DNA of 64,000 nt from Zelopaecilomyces penicillatus (lineage: Eukaryota > Ascomycota > Sordariomycetes > Hypocreales > Pseudodiploosporaceae). The stretch covers positions 1,550,001-1,614,000 of the forward strand of contig VCCP01000008.1 of NCBI GenBank assembly GCA_005765155.1. The letters are read 5' to 3'. Shown here in pieces: positions 1 to 12,840 of the stretch; positions within the stretch are counted from its first letter, which is position 1, and each line of letters opens with the position of its first letter. Under the pieces are notes generated by a model. That model made no database searches. It was given only the letters and a program-made list of their open reading frames with translations, and was not told where the DNA came from. A program made the position numbers and the translations under genes.

Positions 1-3000
1 GGGGGGAGACTTACCTAAAAGAGGGTTTGGCAGACACACAAGTGAGAAAACTGCTGTATCTATCCTCTTAATCTGGCACTTGGGATACTCTCTTGGAGGA
101 TGCGGCTTCTGGAATACCTGATGGGGCGTCTGCCCAAAGTTGTGGATTACACCAGCCGTGATAGCTCTCTCGTTGACATCAGTTATCCGATCCAGATCAA
201 TTGCACCCGCATATGAGAGATGATGAAAAACATTCAAGTTCTCAACCGCAGCCTCGCCCCGCTGCTTGAAGCCAAACACTAAATCAATCCAATTGTGCAG
301 CTTCTCACTGACATATGGACTCTCCAATGCTTCACGATGCTTTGCAATAAAGATCTTGGGGTCTCCCTTCGCCCACGGCGGGAGAGTCACATGGTTGACT
401 TTAACCCCATTGCTTTGCCGGTGCCCAAAGTTGTAACCGTTGATGTTTGTGAGAAACTCTGGCATGCAGAAAAACTCGGGAATTAGTTCTCTTACGTCGG
501 TCTTGGTATTGCAGGAGGCTGATTTCCAGGCTTCGGGTATGGATTGGAACAAACGGTCTGCATGATCAAAACTTTCACCTTGCACCAGAAGATAAGACTG
601 CACAAATGGTGGTAGTCGGATGAGGTACGACGATACAATCATGGCAGATGAATAGTGGGTTCCGTAATGGAATGGCGTTTGATCAATCTCGCGCAGAGCA
701 TTGTAAGTTTCGATAAAGTCGGACACTCGGTTGGGGGTTTGTGCGCCCATAGGCTTAGACAAATCTCTATAACTTGCTGGGTCTTCCAAATCCAAGTCTT
801 CGCTTGTGTAATCAGCAAGCACCCATGGGAATACAGGGTACTGAGTGAGATCATTAAATGTCCTTCCCGCAAGTGTGTTGACCATCATCAGATAATGAAA
901 GTTTGAGATCTCGCCCTTTTGCCACTTCCTCATTGTAGGGTGCCACGTTGGCGTGTTGAACAGCGTACCAAGTCTAGATCCAAGTCCCTGTGGGGATTCA
1001 TCTACAACCTTTAACGTCTCAAATCTCCAAGCATCCTCAGGATTAGGGAGTGTATGTGCCGAGCTTGTATGCGGAGCCTTGTTTAACATTTTCAAGAACA
1101 AATCGTCCCGGACTGAGGGATTAATTGCCGTTAAAAGATAGCTACGTCCGTCGGTGAAAAATATTTCGATTGCAACATCCCGGAAAAGGAATCGGCGTTT
1201 TGAGAAGCTAATGACGTCTTGCCATCTCCAATGTCTGGATTCCTGGTCTCTGCTGCCAGCATTTTGCCTCTTCTCAAGTGTTTTGGCACCAGTAACAACG
1301 CGAGTGAAAGGATCCCGCTCTTCAGACGGTGCTTGCCAAACGTTCACAATATCTCCATTAGCGCACTGAAACACGTTGTCCATCATGTATAAGGCATCCT
1401 TGCCCACTATGAAGATACCTTCGCATGCTTCAAGACCCGTAACGCGAGAAATGTTATAGGCAGCTTGCACTTGGTCACCATGTTGCAGCCGTCGCATCAC
1501 TTTACGATTCTTATCCTCAAAATTCTCGTCTCCGTCGTTTGGCTCGTTCGGGTCATCAACAAGTTCAAAGTCATCTTCGGCAGGAAAAGATGCATCCTTT
1601 TGCTCTGATGATGGTTCAGGTTCGGCGTTCAGCGTGGGGGTATCATTACTGCCATCCAGGCCGGAGGTTGGTTGAGCTGCCGCATTAACGGAGGACGACC
1701 CAGAACTAACTGCGGCGGCCGAAGATGCAGTATTGGCACGGGCAGAGGCACTGGATTGTGCACTACCCTTTGCCTTTGGCCTGAACTTGTCTTCTTCGGC
1801 TGCATAGTCAGGGAGTAGCCTCAATCGCATCCGATTACGACCCTCACTTCGATCCAATTTCCATTTCGGTGTTATTGCGTCGCTAAATACGGCCCCAGGT
1901 CGTCGCAAGTCCCGCTCCATCTTTTGATATGCTGCATCGAGGAATGACAGATCGTCTTGCTGATCCTGCATAAGCCGTTGGTATTTGAAGTACTCGGAGT
2001 TGTAAATACTCTTCATCCAAGCGCTGTTGCCAATTTCGTGATCCAGGAGAACTTTTTCCGCGCTCATAGTCTCGGAGTGCCAAGCCTTGAGCTTATCTCT
2101 GCGCTTTGACAGACGAACTCTGGCAGTGTCAAAAGTCCGAGTATTCTCCAGACTGACGAAGTCTTCCCAAGTCTTGGCCATGCTACCAAGAAACAACACA
2201 TCAAGTGATGGTCTATGTTGGTCAACCCACTCAACAAATGCCTCATCTTCCACCTCAGTAAGCTTTTGAAAGTCCCGACAAAGCTGTCTCTGCTCTGATG
2301 ACATGCATGACCGAATCAGAGAAATAGACTCATTTGGCTTTTGCACCAAAATAACGCGAAGAAAATTGGCCGCTGCGAGACGAATTGACGGCTTATTATC
2401 AATGAGTTTTGTGTATAGTTGATACCAGAAGAGTTTCAAGTAATCGTCATCCTGCCCTAGGCAGCCCAGGATAGATAGTTGCCAGTAAGCCAGTTTGTTC
2501 ATGAATTCTTTTGCATCCAGCTCGCTCATCCCAGGGCTGTCCAGATCTGACAGTTTCAATAAAATGATACGTAGCAAGCAGCTGCGGATCATAGAAATGG
2601 CTTGGCTACAGAGCCTGACGCTCTTCAAAGAAGCAATGTCCGGTCGTTGTAAGAACTCTATTAGCATGCCGCTAAAGTCAATCATCAGCTCGGCCCCATT
2701 CATAAACCACCCCTCAAATATGGCTTCAGAGAGATGAGAACAAAGGCGAGAGAAGTTTGTTATAATTCGTGGTTCGCACATCGCTTTCTGATTCGATTGT
2801 ACTTGGCTTGCGGTCTGACTGATAACGCCCTTAAGGATGTAGGACTCAAAGTATGCTTGATGTTCTTGAAACCCTGGAGGTACCTTGATAAAGAGGCCGA
2901 ACCCGGAAAATTCCTTTCGGGCAAGAATCTGGTCCATGTACACATTCATTATCAATCCCAGAATACCTTCTGCTATGGTACCACCAATACCTTGGGGTCC

Positions 3001-6000
3001 TTGTCGCTGCTGGAGGTTCGCAGATGCAGCACTAGCCATCCCAGATACTCTAGGATCAGGAGACACCTTCTGCGATGTAAGAAGAACGAATGATGATGCT
3101 CTGCGAAGTGGAGTACCCTTGGGGGGAGTCGACTGGGGCGATGGCATGAGGTCAACACTACTTGTCCGCACAATGGGAGCAGGCATAGTGCTGCTCCCCA
3201 TTGGTCGAATGATGACATCTCCGCCCTCGAAAGTCAGAGCAGAATCGCGTGAGTTCAACTCAACATCTGGGGCAACAGCGCCAACGTTGACAATAACCGG
3301 ATACAGAGCTGCTAACAGAAAGCGTACCCATTCGGAATTTAAGCTAAAGTCTCTGAAATCAGAGGATTGGGTGTGTAGGTCACTTAGAAACTGTACCGCA
3401 GCCTGTAGAACAAAAGCGCGGTTACCCGTTCTGCGTGAGTCTCGCGGGAAGGCCACTATTATTTCAAGAGTATTAGAAGACGCAAAAAATTTTAGTGGCA
3501 TCAATCCTCTTACATCGGTTTTCTGAGTTTTTAGCCAAATCAACCGATTTTGCGCGGTGTCTGGTCTCGATAATCGCCAGGCCTTTCAATGAAGCTTGCG
3601 ACGATCCGAGGTTTGAAGGCGCAACATCCTGGTCATCTTGCTGTGTTATAATGTCCTTGAGGCCTTGTTGAAGCATCGAGGTGATGATCACCAATGAGTC
3701 TGGGTAAGTGACCTTGCGATTGTTAAACTTACTCATGAGACTCAACAGATCATAGTTCTCATGCAAGTCAAGTTCTGCCACATCATGTCCAAACATGATA
3801 CAGAAGCAAATTGGCCAGAGTTCAGAGACATCCCAGAATCTTTTGAGCCTACTTGCCATTATGGTGAAACCTCCGGATTTACCAGCAAACTTCGAGGTAT
3901 AAGCAGACCCATGCGCCATGAGGAGCCGAGCAAGTATTTTGCAGCCATGGATGACAATTTCTGGATCATCCTCTGCGAGTAAGTACAGAAGCCACTGCAA
4001 GTTGAGGTATCAGCATGTTACTTTATAACCGATGTAGCTCGTGCAAAAATCTCGTTATTCTTACCTTGTTCGTCACAGTACGCGCAAACTTCTTGATATG
4101 ATTGAGATTGCCCTTTTCACAAAGAATTCGAGAGTAAAGAGTCAACACTCTTGTGCCAAGCTGCTTCTTTGTGAGAAATTTGATACCAGTCGGCTGGCCA
4201 GTGGTCTCGCTCGTATCGACTGTACTGCGTTTCGCTTGAAGAGGAGTTACGGGCCTAGATATTGCGGAGAATGGCTTCGGAGTTCGTGAGATTGGAGGTG
4301 GTGGTAAATGAAAAGCGTAAGTGATGAAAAGCGATAAGGATCTCATGACTTCTTGGCTCAGATTAGATCTAACAAGAGCTTCAAACGCGCCCATAAACTG
4401 AGGCATGACATCTTCGGAAATTGCCTCTCCCTTCATAGCATCCAATAACCTTTTCACGATTCCTAGAATGGCCTTGTTAGGGAATGAAAGAATCACTATT
4501 AGGCATTGTTCGGTAAAACTTACTCATCCGGATTAACCTCCTGCTGTTGAAATCATGATGCTTACTGTTGACAGCAAATGTCACAAACTGTCCATAATAG
4601 AGCTCTTGGATGCGAGGCGCAGATTTGCGCCAAATGTCCAGATCTATGAGTAGAATTCGATAAGCCAGAGGGTTGATAATAAATGATTCAAGAGGCTCTG
4701 CATGATTATATCCGACAAAGCCCAAGATAAGACTGAGAATTCGAAAGGCGAGGCTATCCCGCTCTTCATTAGAGATCTGCAATCGAGGGATTGGAGTATC
4801 AAGTGTTGAACCGCCCCCCATTCCAATTTTGAATCTCAGCAGCATACCCAAAATGCCGTATCCGTTATCTCTCTCCATGGCCTCGCTGTTTCTCCAGCTT
4901 TTTCGGATACAATGAAACATGATTTCAATAGCACGGATAGTCTCATCCACAGTCGCCGACTTCTCCAACAGCTTCAGTGTCAAGGGAGTAAACCCTGCCA
5001 AGCGCCAAAGGTTCTCATCCAAGTATGATGGCACAGCAACCATAGGGTTTCCTCGAAACGACGCTATACCTTGAGCTCTAAATAATGCATCTGATAGACT
5101 TGGGACTGCGCAATTGATAGCGAGCGGTGAGCCTTCTTTGCTAGACATGTGGAACAAGTTGCGCGCAGAAACACGAGGAAGTGAGCGGAGAATACCAGTG
5201 TCAAGATACTGGACATTTTCGGGGAAAGTGGCAGATGGGAGGATACTGAGCAGTATTTTAGTTTCAGGTAGAAGCGAACTCGCCTTATCCCGAACCGCCC
5301 GCAGAATATCTGAATTCTCGTCCTTTCCAGGATGCACTATTTCATTTCGTAAACCCAACAAGGCCGATGCCTCATATGTCTGAAAGCCACCAAGAGTATC
5401 CTGGAAATTTCCCTGATAGCGTGGCCCAAGGGCATGATGCACTGCCAAGAAATCATCGCTGAGCACATCCTCGAATAAATGCGCAGACGCCAAAGACCAC
5501 CGTGAAAATACAAGACCGGAGCCCATCTGGTTAGATAGTTCACGAGGAGTGCCAAGGAAGGCCTGGACGGAATTGGTTTTGTTTTGGTTCGAATTAAACG
5601 AGGCAAATGTTTCAGTGCCTCCATTCGAGAGAGGAGGCGAGTGAGGATAGTTGCAACGTATTTGCTCAGCGAATTCGCCGTTAACATAGAGAGATGCCTT
5701 ACTAGCAGTCATCGTTTTCGGCCGTCGATGAACAATGGCAATGTGATACCACTTCTTTTCACGGAAATTTACCGACTTGAACCTCACACTAGGTTTATTA
5801 GAGAAAACGGAAGTCTGTAGGATGAAGTTTCGTGTGTCCCTCTCGAGGTACATAAGTACAAAGCAGGTCTGAGACGAGTCAAACACTCCAAATATAGTGG
5901 TGTGAGCAGTTGGATCGAAGCTATCCACTCGTATCCATGCAGCAAAAGTATATCCAGCAGATGATTGAGGCGGGAATGGCCGACCAAGGCTAGGAAGTTC

Positions 6001-7140
6001 AAGTGAAGAATGTCCGTGAAGAGAAAGATCGAATTGGAAAAAGGGCGGTCCCGTGTAATTGGTGGTCATCTCCAAGCAGAATTCCGCTGCCCTGGATCCG
6101 GTGGCTGATAGCAAGAACTGGACATCAGCAGGTTGGTTCACTCCCAGGGACATGAGAAGCTTGCATATTGCCAGCACTTTGTCCTGCTCAGAAGTTGCCA
6201 ACGATGTCTGTAGCCCAAATGCAGCCTCGAGAAACTGGGACAAGACGCCTGTAGAATGCACAGCGGCACGGTTGTATATCGAGACAGATGCTGCACACAT
6301 AATGGTGTCCAGAACTAATATGGAGGCGGGACTGGGAGATGCATTTTCTGATCGTGGAATGGCTGTCCAGAACCCCACCACAGCTCTAAGAAGCTCAGGG
6401 TGGCGGATTGTGGTCTTGGTGGTGACCACTTCTCGCACATTTGGCCCTATGTTTTCGATGGACTGCGTCAAGACAAGGTCCCATTGTTCGTCTCCGCAGT
6501 CGTCCTCATCGTTCTTTGTCGTTTTCTTATCGTGTGTGTGACTGGTATCGGAATCCGGTCGCAGGGTCTTGGCAATGGACTGGCACAGCAAGTCCAAAGC
6601 CTCGTCATCAAGACAGAATGACAACAGCTTTCCAAATACATGACAGCTGACCCAAGGATCGGGCTCTGCTCCTCCGAGGCCAACGCTCGCAATGGCTTGC
6701 TCGAGAGCTTCCCAGCCTCCTCCTTCGACTCTGTATCTAAAGAACCTCTTATTTCCAGAATGGCCACGTAGTGAAGCTGAGAGCACATTTAAAAAGGCTC
6801 CCAGCAAATTGAACAACTGCAACATCTCAGCATCATTGCGTTTTTTGGGGTCGTAATAGCCGGAGAAGCTACGGAGAACATTGAGTATACACTCAAACCC
6901 TCCCGTATGTCGAAATGTATCTTGGTGGGACGGTGTGGCCGGAGAGGCTATGAGCTGAGCCACATTCCGCAGGCTCTTCAATAGCCTAGATATTTCAGGA
7001 TATCCATCCTCGCCTCGCAGGGCCACTTCACGGCCAAGGCCATCGAGAAGACCCCGGAATACTTCGAGAGACTTCGGATTCGCGTTGGCGGAGCTCGACG
7101 CCGAGGTCGACGATCGGTAACGTCGAGGGGTGGTCGACAT
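1..7140 (-). CDS. BPH1: BEACH-domain protein (Bph1/neurobeachin-like), C-terminus cut by window edge
   Basis: About 2312 residues are visible. I read four exons: 7140-4524, 4462-4065, 3994-3514 and 3455-15. The introns are 61, 70 and 58 bp, all GT-AG and all phase-consistent. Position 14 is a further GTAAGT donor, so more exons lie off the left edge. Order in the protein: an N-terminal helical region; a concanavalin-A-like lectin/LamG-type fold at roughly residues 364-565 (AGYTFAAWIRVDSF, KKWYHIAIVHRRP); a long helical middle; a PH-BEACH domain near 1815-1960; and the BEACH domain from about 1997, with the diagnostic TFNDLTQYPVFPWVL, SYRDLSKPMG, NFHYLMMVNT and LHNWIDLVFGFKQ segments. The family acts as a scaffold in membrane traffic, lysosome/vacuole-related fission and autophagy. 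WD40 repeats normally follow BEACH and would lie outside this window. The ATG at 7140 opens the long frame. The family call is very secure; the exact yeast orthology is inferred. Confidence 0.95.
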
Positions 7141-10100
7141 GTTCTTATTGTATCCTTTGATTCATTCCAGAAAGATTCCTTTCCCGGGGCCCTTCAAGGG
7201 TCCAGGTCTTGAGCAGTCTGTATCGGCATCGAGAGTGGGAATTTCGAGAGGGTCGATGGAGCTACTGGCGCGGGGCGCATTGAGCTCTGACGATGTCGTA
7301 TCGAGCCAGCCGATGATTCGAGATTCAATCGTGGTATAGGATGATTTCAAACTGTGACAAGCAACGGTCTCGATAGATGCTCAGGGATTCTGATTACCCC
7401 CAAAGACTAATTGCAGAGGATGTCTTGACAGTTGAATTCGTGGCAACTGAGGCTCTGGATCAACTCGCTGGAGCCTGCGCTTCTTCCTGCGTCAGCCATG
7501 GCGTGGCTGAGGCTGTGACTGGGGCTAGTGGTGGGACACGACGGTAACAGGGCCCTGTAACAGGACAAGCTGCAGCCTGCAGTAGCGGCCGCCTTCTCTA
7601 ACTTGCTACAGATCAGTCCACCATCCGTGAGCAAACCTCAATTGATTCGAGATTTATCTAGCACTTGAAGTATATCCATTAAAGATTATAAGGAAACTTT
7701 TTCTATATCCAAGAGCAACAGTAGAAACGATTGCGAGTTTTGGTGAATGCTAGGAACCCCGTATTTTGGAGCACGTGTCTAGGAATCTCCTGCCGCGTAG
7801 ACAATAGAAGCAAATATGGTACTCTTTGTCACCGTTGTGGTTTGTGGGTGTTATCCATGGGCTATTTGTATGTAATCGTACGTTTACATGGATACTGTTT
7901 GTTTGATGGCTTCCCGTCCGTCGAATGCAGATACTCATGCCATCACTGGGTAGGACTAAGCAGGGGTCTTCAACCTACCCCAGAACCAAAGCTTTACCTT
8001 GACAGATGGAAAGAGAGGGAGTTTGAAAGAGCCCTCCGTGTGCATCTTGAAGGTTTAATGGCCGCATCACAACTGCATCACTAGGCACCTAGTCTATGAG
8101 TGCTTGTCTTGCTTCCAGATTACACGGCAGTTCCCGAACAGTTGGCGAGGAAAGTGATGCTGGTTCGTGCCGTATACTTGAAATCGTGAAGCTACCTATC
8201 GATTACTGCTCGTGAGTGTGAACGGACACACTGTCTCACATGTCCGATAACAGAATCGCAATCAGGTTCAGTCACTGCGATCTGTGAAAGATCCCTCAGT
8301 AGTTGAAGAAAGATATCGTCTATTTAGGTGAACAGCTCAATGGTAAGCCCGCAGCTCGAGAGTTGCCTACCAATTCATGGTCAGGCATCGTGAGGTCATT
8401 CCATCAGGGAAGCACGCAAGGCAGGCAAGACAAACAAGATAAGCAAGCTTAGAGCTCTGGATGCAATGCCTACTGAGCCCACTCCCGATAGGAACCTTGT
8501 TGGTGCTGCTTTGGGGTGGAGCAGGAACCGGTGTCAGTACCCGTGTGGTATGTGGATTTCGCACTGTATCAATCATGGTTCAAGGCAGCGTGCGGATTGG
8601 CAATGGTGAAGTCTGTTGTCTGGCAAAGCCTCGTCACCTCGATGTTTGCCAGTTGTCAGATCTCGCATTGCGAGGCTCAATACCGATATTGATCAGCCGT
8701 CACCAGAGCACTCTACTCCACCGCCAGCTTCCCCCAAAGCTACGTGAGTGCTGTACCGGAAAGGCGAATTGCCTTGCAGGCAAGTCACGCCTCCCCAGAT
8801 TCCAGCCCTCCTGTGTCGGCACCAAGACAAGACTCGTGACAGCTGCACGTGTCCAGGGACCATTGATGGGGCGGGTCAGAAGGTATGAGGCAGCCAATGG
8901 GAGGGGGTGATTCCCCCGCATTATCGACGGAGCCCAGGCAAAATGTACCGCCGTCCTTTAGCGGCTGGGTCGCTAGCCGGTTGCTGGGCCGCTGGTAGGC
9001 TGAAGAGTCAAGACCAAGACCTCTGACGCTGCAGCACCCAGGGGGTTGCCAACAAGGCGCCAACCAGGGAGCTTGGAGTGGCGAGCTTCGGGGGCTGGGA
9101 GGCAAGGCTGTGATCAACACTCGCTGCTTTGCAATTCCTAGGTAGCTAAGGAATTATGCAGCAAGCGTTTTGGAAGGCGGAAGCTTAGCATGATGCGCTG
9201 ACGATTTGGTGCTACAGACCACATGCAGGGGCAGAGAGGGCTGCACCATGACACAATCGATTATTATGGACAGTAATTAAGCAGTATTGAGTTGATGGGG
9301 TTACATGGCTGCAGGTCAACGACAGCCTCCAAACTATGGGGAGCCGCGTGCCTCTTTAATGCCCCGTAATACTTGTTGTGCAGGTACAACGAATGCCCAA
9401 TGCCCTGTTTATCAGTTAATTACTGTGATCCGGTCCGTTAGTCCTCGTAAGCCGAACGCGCTGGACCAGGTCAGTCAGTCATTGCCGGACCCAGAGTTGT
9501 CCGTCTCGAAGCTTTGACTTGAAAACGCCCCAAAGAGGTCCGCGCCTTGATTGCCTGGCTGCTCATTTCTCATCCCTGGGCAGGATCACAGCATCCCAAC
9601 AGGCATAGCCAGCGCAGGATCTCGGGATGGGCTGCTCGTTCTCACACCCACCGTGTCTTACCGTCTGGATTGTCAGAGTCATGATGGCAGCTGATAGCTG
9701 GGCCAATGCCTGTCGTTTGGATGCCAGAAACAGAACGGAGGACTCCGTTATTAAGGTTGCCGTTGTGGCGATGCTGCGTTGCACTGTGCATTTCTCCGCA
9801 CCGTCCGCAGTAGCTGTAGCCGCCACATGTACCCACAGTGTCTGTTTTAGGTGCAAACTTCCGCCACAGCACTAGGCCGAGGTACCTGCCTGGTCTAGGC
9901 ATGCCGTTATCGCATCGCCGTAGGAACCACTGTGTCACCAGATTTGGCGCGGGGTGACGCCGCTAAACTCTGTTGGGCCTCGTCCTCACGCCCTGAAAGG
10001 CCCCAGGCCACTCCCAGGCCTCCCCAGTCCGCTGGGGTGCGTCACCATGGCTCGCAGCTACTGAGGCAGCACTGGAGCTGTCGCACCACCGCCCTTATCT

Positions 10101-10340
10101 ACGCTCCGACTCGCCTTCCATTCCTCTCTTCCTCTCTTCTTCCTTCATCATCTCCTCCTCCTCATCCATCCTCCTCCCCTTCATCCCATCGAAACCAGCA
10201 TTCCGTCCATCGCACCAGACACCAGTATCTGTTTGGTTGCATTACCCTTTATCCAGCATCGCCGTGCTGTTTGTGTCGCAGGAAGACCCAGGCAGTAGCT
10301 TTTGATTGATCGTTTGTCCGTTATCTCTCATCACGTCATC
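7141..10340. other. 3.2-kb divergent intergenic region
   Basis: This lies between the divergently transcribed BEACH and protease B genes, so it should hold both promoters. The last 230 bp, about 10110-10196, is a pyrimidine-rich CTTCCTC tract typical of the leader of a strongly expressed fungal gene and belongs to the protease gene. Several open frames of 60-150 codons exist (for example an ATG-initiated 149-codon frame at 8461-8910), but they lack recognisable domains, splice logic or third-position bias. I see no RNA gene here. Confidence 0.6.
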
Positions 10341-11999
10341 ATGCGGTCCTTTGTGGCTCTTTCGTTGGTCGCCGTGGCCCAAGCCAGCACTTTCAAAGTT
10401 GGCACCATCCACAAAGACTCGGCTCCTGTTCTGAGCTCCGTCGAGGCAAACGTTATCCCCGACTCCTACATCATCAAGTTCAAGGACCACGTCGACGACT
10501 CGTCGGCCTCGGATCACCACACATGGATCCAGGACCTTCACAAGGGAGATGAGGATGTGCGCCTCGAGCTCCGCAAGCGTAGCAGCGAGCCCAATGCCGA
10601 CATCTTCTCTGGCATGAAGCACAGCTTCAAGATTGGCAAGTCTTTCAAGGGGTATGCCGGTCACTTCCACGAGTCCGTGATCGAGAAGGTCCGGAATCAC
10701 CCAGATGTAAGTCCCGTCACGTTTTATCATGTGCAATAAACACATGCTAATAACCATTATCAGGTTGAGTTCATTGAGCGCGACACCATCGTCCACACCA
10801 TGATTCCCGTCGAATCCAAGGCGAGTGTGACCGAAGACAAGTGTGACGGCGATACCGAGAAGCAGGCTCCTTGGGGTCTCGCTCGTATCTCCCACCGAGA
10901 TAGACTCAACTTTGGTACCTTCAACAAGTACCTGTACGCCTCGGGCGCTGGTGAGGGTGTTGACGCTTATGTCATTGACACTGGCACCAACATCGACCAC
11001 GTTGATTTTGAGGGACGTGCCAAGTGGGGCAAGACCATTCCCTCCGGTGATGAGGATGAGGATGGTAATGGCCACGGCACTCATTGCTCCGGAACTGTTG
11101 CCGGAAAGAAGTATGGTGTTGCCAAGAAGGCCCACGTCTATGCCGTCAAGGTTCTTCGATCTAACGGCTCCGGTTCCATGTCTGACGTTGTCAAGGGTGT
11201 TGAATTCGCCGCCCTCAGCCATCTCGATCAAGTCAAGGCTGCCAAGGATGGCAAGCGCAAGGGCTTCAAGGGCTCAGTTGCCAACATGTCTCTAGGTGGA
11301 GGCAAGACTCAGGCTCTCGATGCTGCAGTCAACGCCGCCGTCGATACCGGTATCCACTTTGCGGTCGCTGCTGGTAACGACAATGCTGATGCTTGCAACT
11401 ACTCTCCCGCCGCTGCCTCCAAGCCCGTCACTGTTGGTGCCTCTGCTCTCGACGATAGCCGCGCCTACTTCTCCAACTACGGCAAGTGCACTGACATCTT
11501 CGCCCCTGGTTTGAGCATCTTGTCCACCTGGATCGGCTCCAAGCACGCTGTCAACACCATTTCTGGAACTTCCATGGCTTCTCCCCATATCTGCGGTCTC
11601 CTTGCCTACTATCTGTCTCTCCAGCCTGCCGGTGACTCTGAGTACGCTGTCGCCAAGATCACCCCCAAGCAGCTGAAGGAAACCCTCATCGAGGTCTCCA
11701 CCTCTAATGCTCTTGAAGACATGCCTTCTGGCACCCCCAACAAGCTTGCCTGGAACGGTGGTGGCTGCAGCAACTACAAGAAGATTGTCGAGGCCGGTGG
11801 CTACACAGTCAAGGCCAAGCACGCTTCCTCTCCCGTTAAGAAGCTCGAGGAGGCCCTTGAGGGTGACTTTGAGATCTTCTCTGGCAAGGTCATCAAGGGC
11901 GCCAAGACCTTCGGTGGTAAGGCTGAGAAGTTTGCCAAGAAGATCCACGACCTTGTTGAGGAGGAGGTTGAGGAGTTCCTCTCTGAGATCAAGGCATAA
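10341..11999 (+). CDS. PRB1: Vacuolar subtilisin-like serine protease B (cerevisin type)
   Basis: Two exons, 10341-10706 and 10764-11999, with a 57-bp GTAAGT...CAG intron, give 533 residues. I chose the ATG at 10341 because it starts a signal peptide (MRSFVALSLVAVAQAS); the open frame extends further 5' only through non-ATG codons. An inhibitor-I9 type propeptide covers about residues 35-135 (SYIIKFKDHV, FIERD). The S8 peptidase domain follows, with catalytic Asp194 (VIDTGTN), His226 (GHGTHCSG) and Ser392 (GTSMASPH), plus the AAGND oxyanion region. The C-terminus is a roughly 60-residue lysine/glutamate-rich amphipathic extension past the peptidase domain. In fungi this enzyme matures in the vacuole, degrades proteins during starvation and autophagy, and activates other hydrolases; related proteins are known as class-18 mould allergens. 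Length fits the family. Strong codon bias towards C-ending codons suggests high expression. Confidence 0.96.
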
Positions 12000-12840
12000 A
12001 TCATGTCATGTAGCTCTATGCGCATCATGATGCATGTTGAGAAGAGACAGGGAATTTGAAGTTTATCTTATTGGGTATTGGGATTCATTAGGGGCGTAGT
12101 GCCATGGACTTTGTATGTGCGTTTTCTTTTCTTTCCGTCTGTACTCTGCAATGGCATGGGAGCCATCTCCCCAAGATACGGTGCATGTACAGGAGAACCG
12201 TCTACAGGTTAAACCATAAGACCAAGATAAATCCAACAGTGTTTTGTTTCCATTTATAGTAATTGCTTCCACGTTTGCCTTTTTGACTGGTGTCTTGTAA
12301 AGTTCAATTGCTTTCCCAAGTTGATACTCGCATGGAGGTACCGAGCGTTGTGCTCTCAACGATGATATTCAACTGCAACAAAACAAGGCAAGTGGCGCCT
12401 CGGCTCTTACGAATCTTGTTGACTCGACTCTACGGTAGTTAAGTTGCCTCCTTCCTCTGTTGGTTCAAGTAGAACTGTAATTAAATCTCGCCAGGGTGCA
12501 AAGCACTATCTGCAACAGCAATGCCTTTCTTTACATGAGTGCGTCCTGTCTTGGCTATCATCACCGTAATCACAACAGGCCCTGGCTACTGATTTAAGTT
12601 CTATCTTTGCTTGTCCTCATCCCATTGTCCCCTCCGACACCGACAGACCGTATTGCTTCTGTAATCCATCCTTGGTCATCAGCTTTTGAATACCATTCAA
12701 CACTACACCAACACTCTTGGGGTATTCTAGATCTCTCGATCCTTTCTAATGCCCTCGATTTCTTGGTTATTGGGTTCCTATACTACGTCCAACAAACTCT
12801 AATCTTATACAAGTCTCGATAAACTCCTAGTGTGCTGGCA
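12000..12840. other. 3' end of protease B gene and leader of next gene
   Basis: The region holds the presumed 3' UTR of the protease gene followed by the promoter and leader of the gene at 12841. A moderately pyrimidine-rich stretch lies at about 12600-12700. No coding region, RNA gene or repeat is apparent. Confidence 0.5.

Noticed and set aside
2885..3526. 213-codon plus-strand frame
   Set aside because: It runs antisense to a well-supported BEACH-protein exon and crosses its intron at 3456-3513; the sense frame shows the family sequence.
8461..8910. ATG-initiated 149-codon frame with a hydrophobic N-terminus
   Set aside because: Composition is not protein-like beyond the first 20 residues, it has no family resemblance, and it lies in spacer DNA with other random frames of similar size.
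10242..11231. 329-codon open frame on the minus strand, opposite the protease gene, and a second of 218 codons at 11292-11948
   Set aside because: Both lie entirely antisense to the clearly homologous subtilase. Strong C-ending codon bias on the sense strand keeps the opposite frame open; no domain is seen in either.
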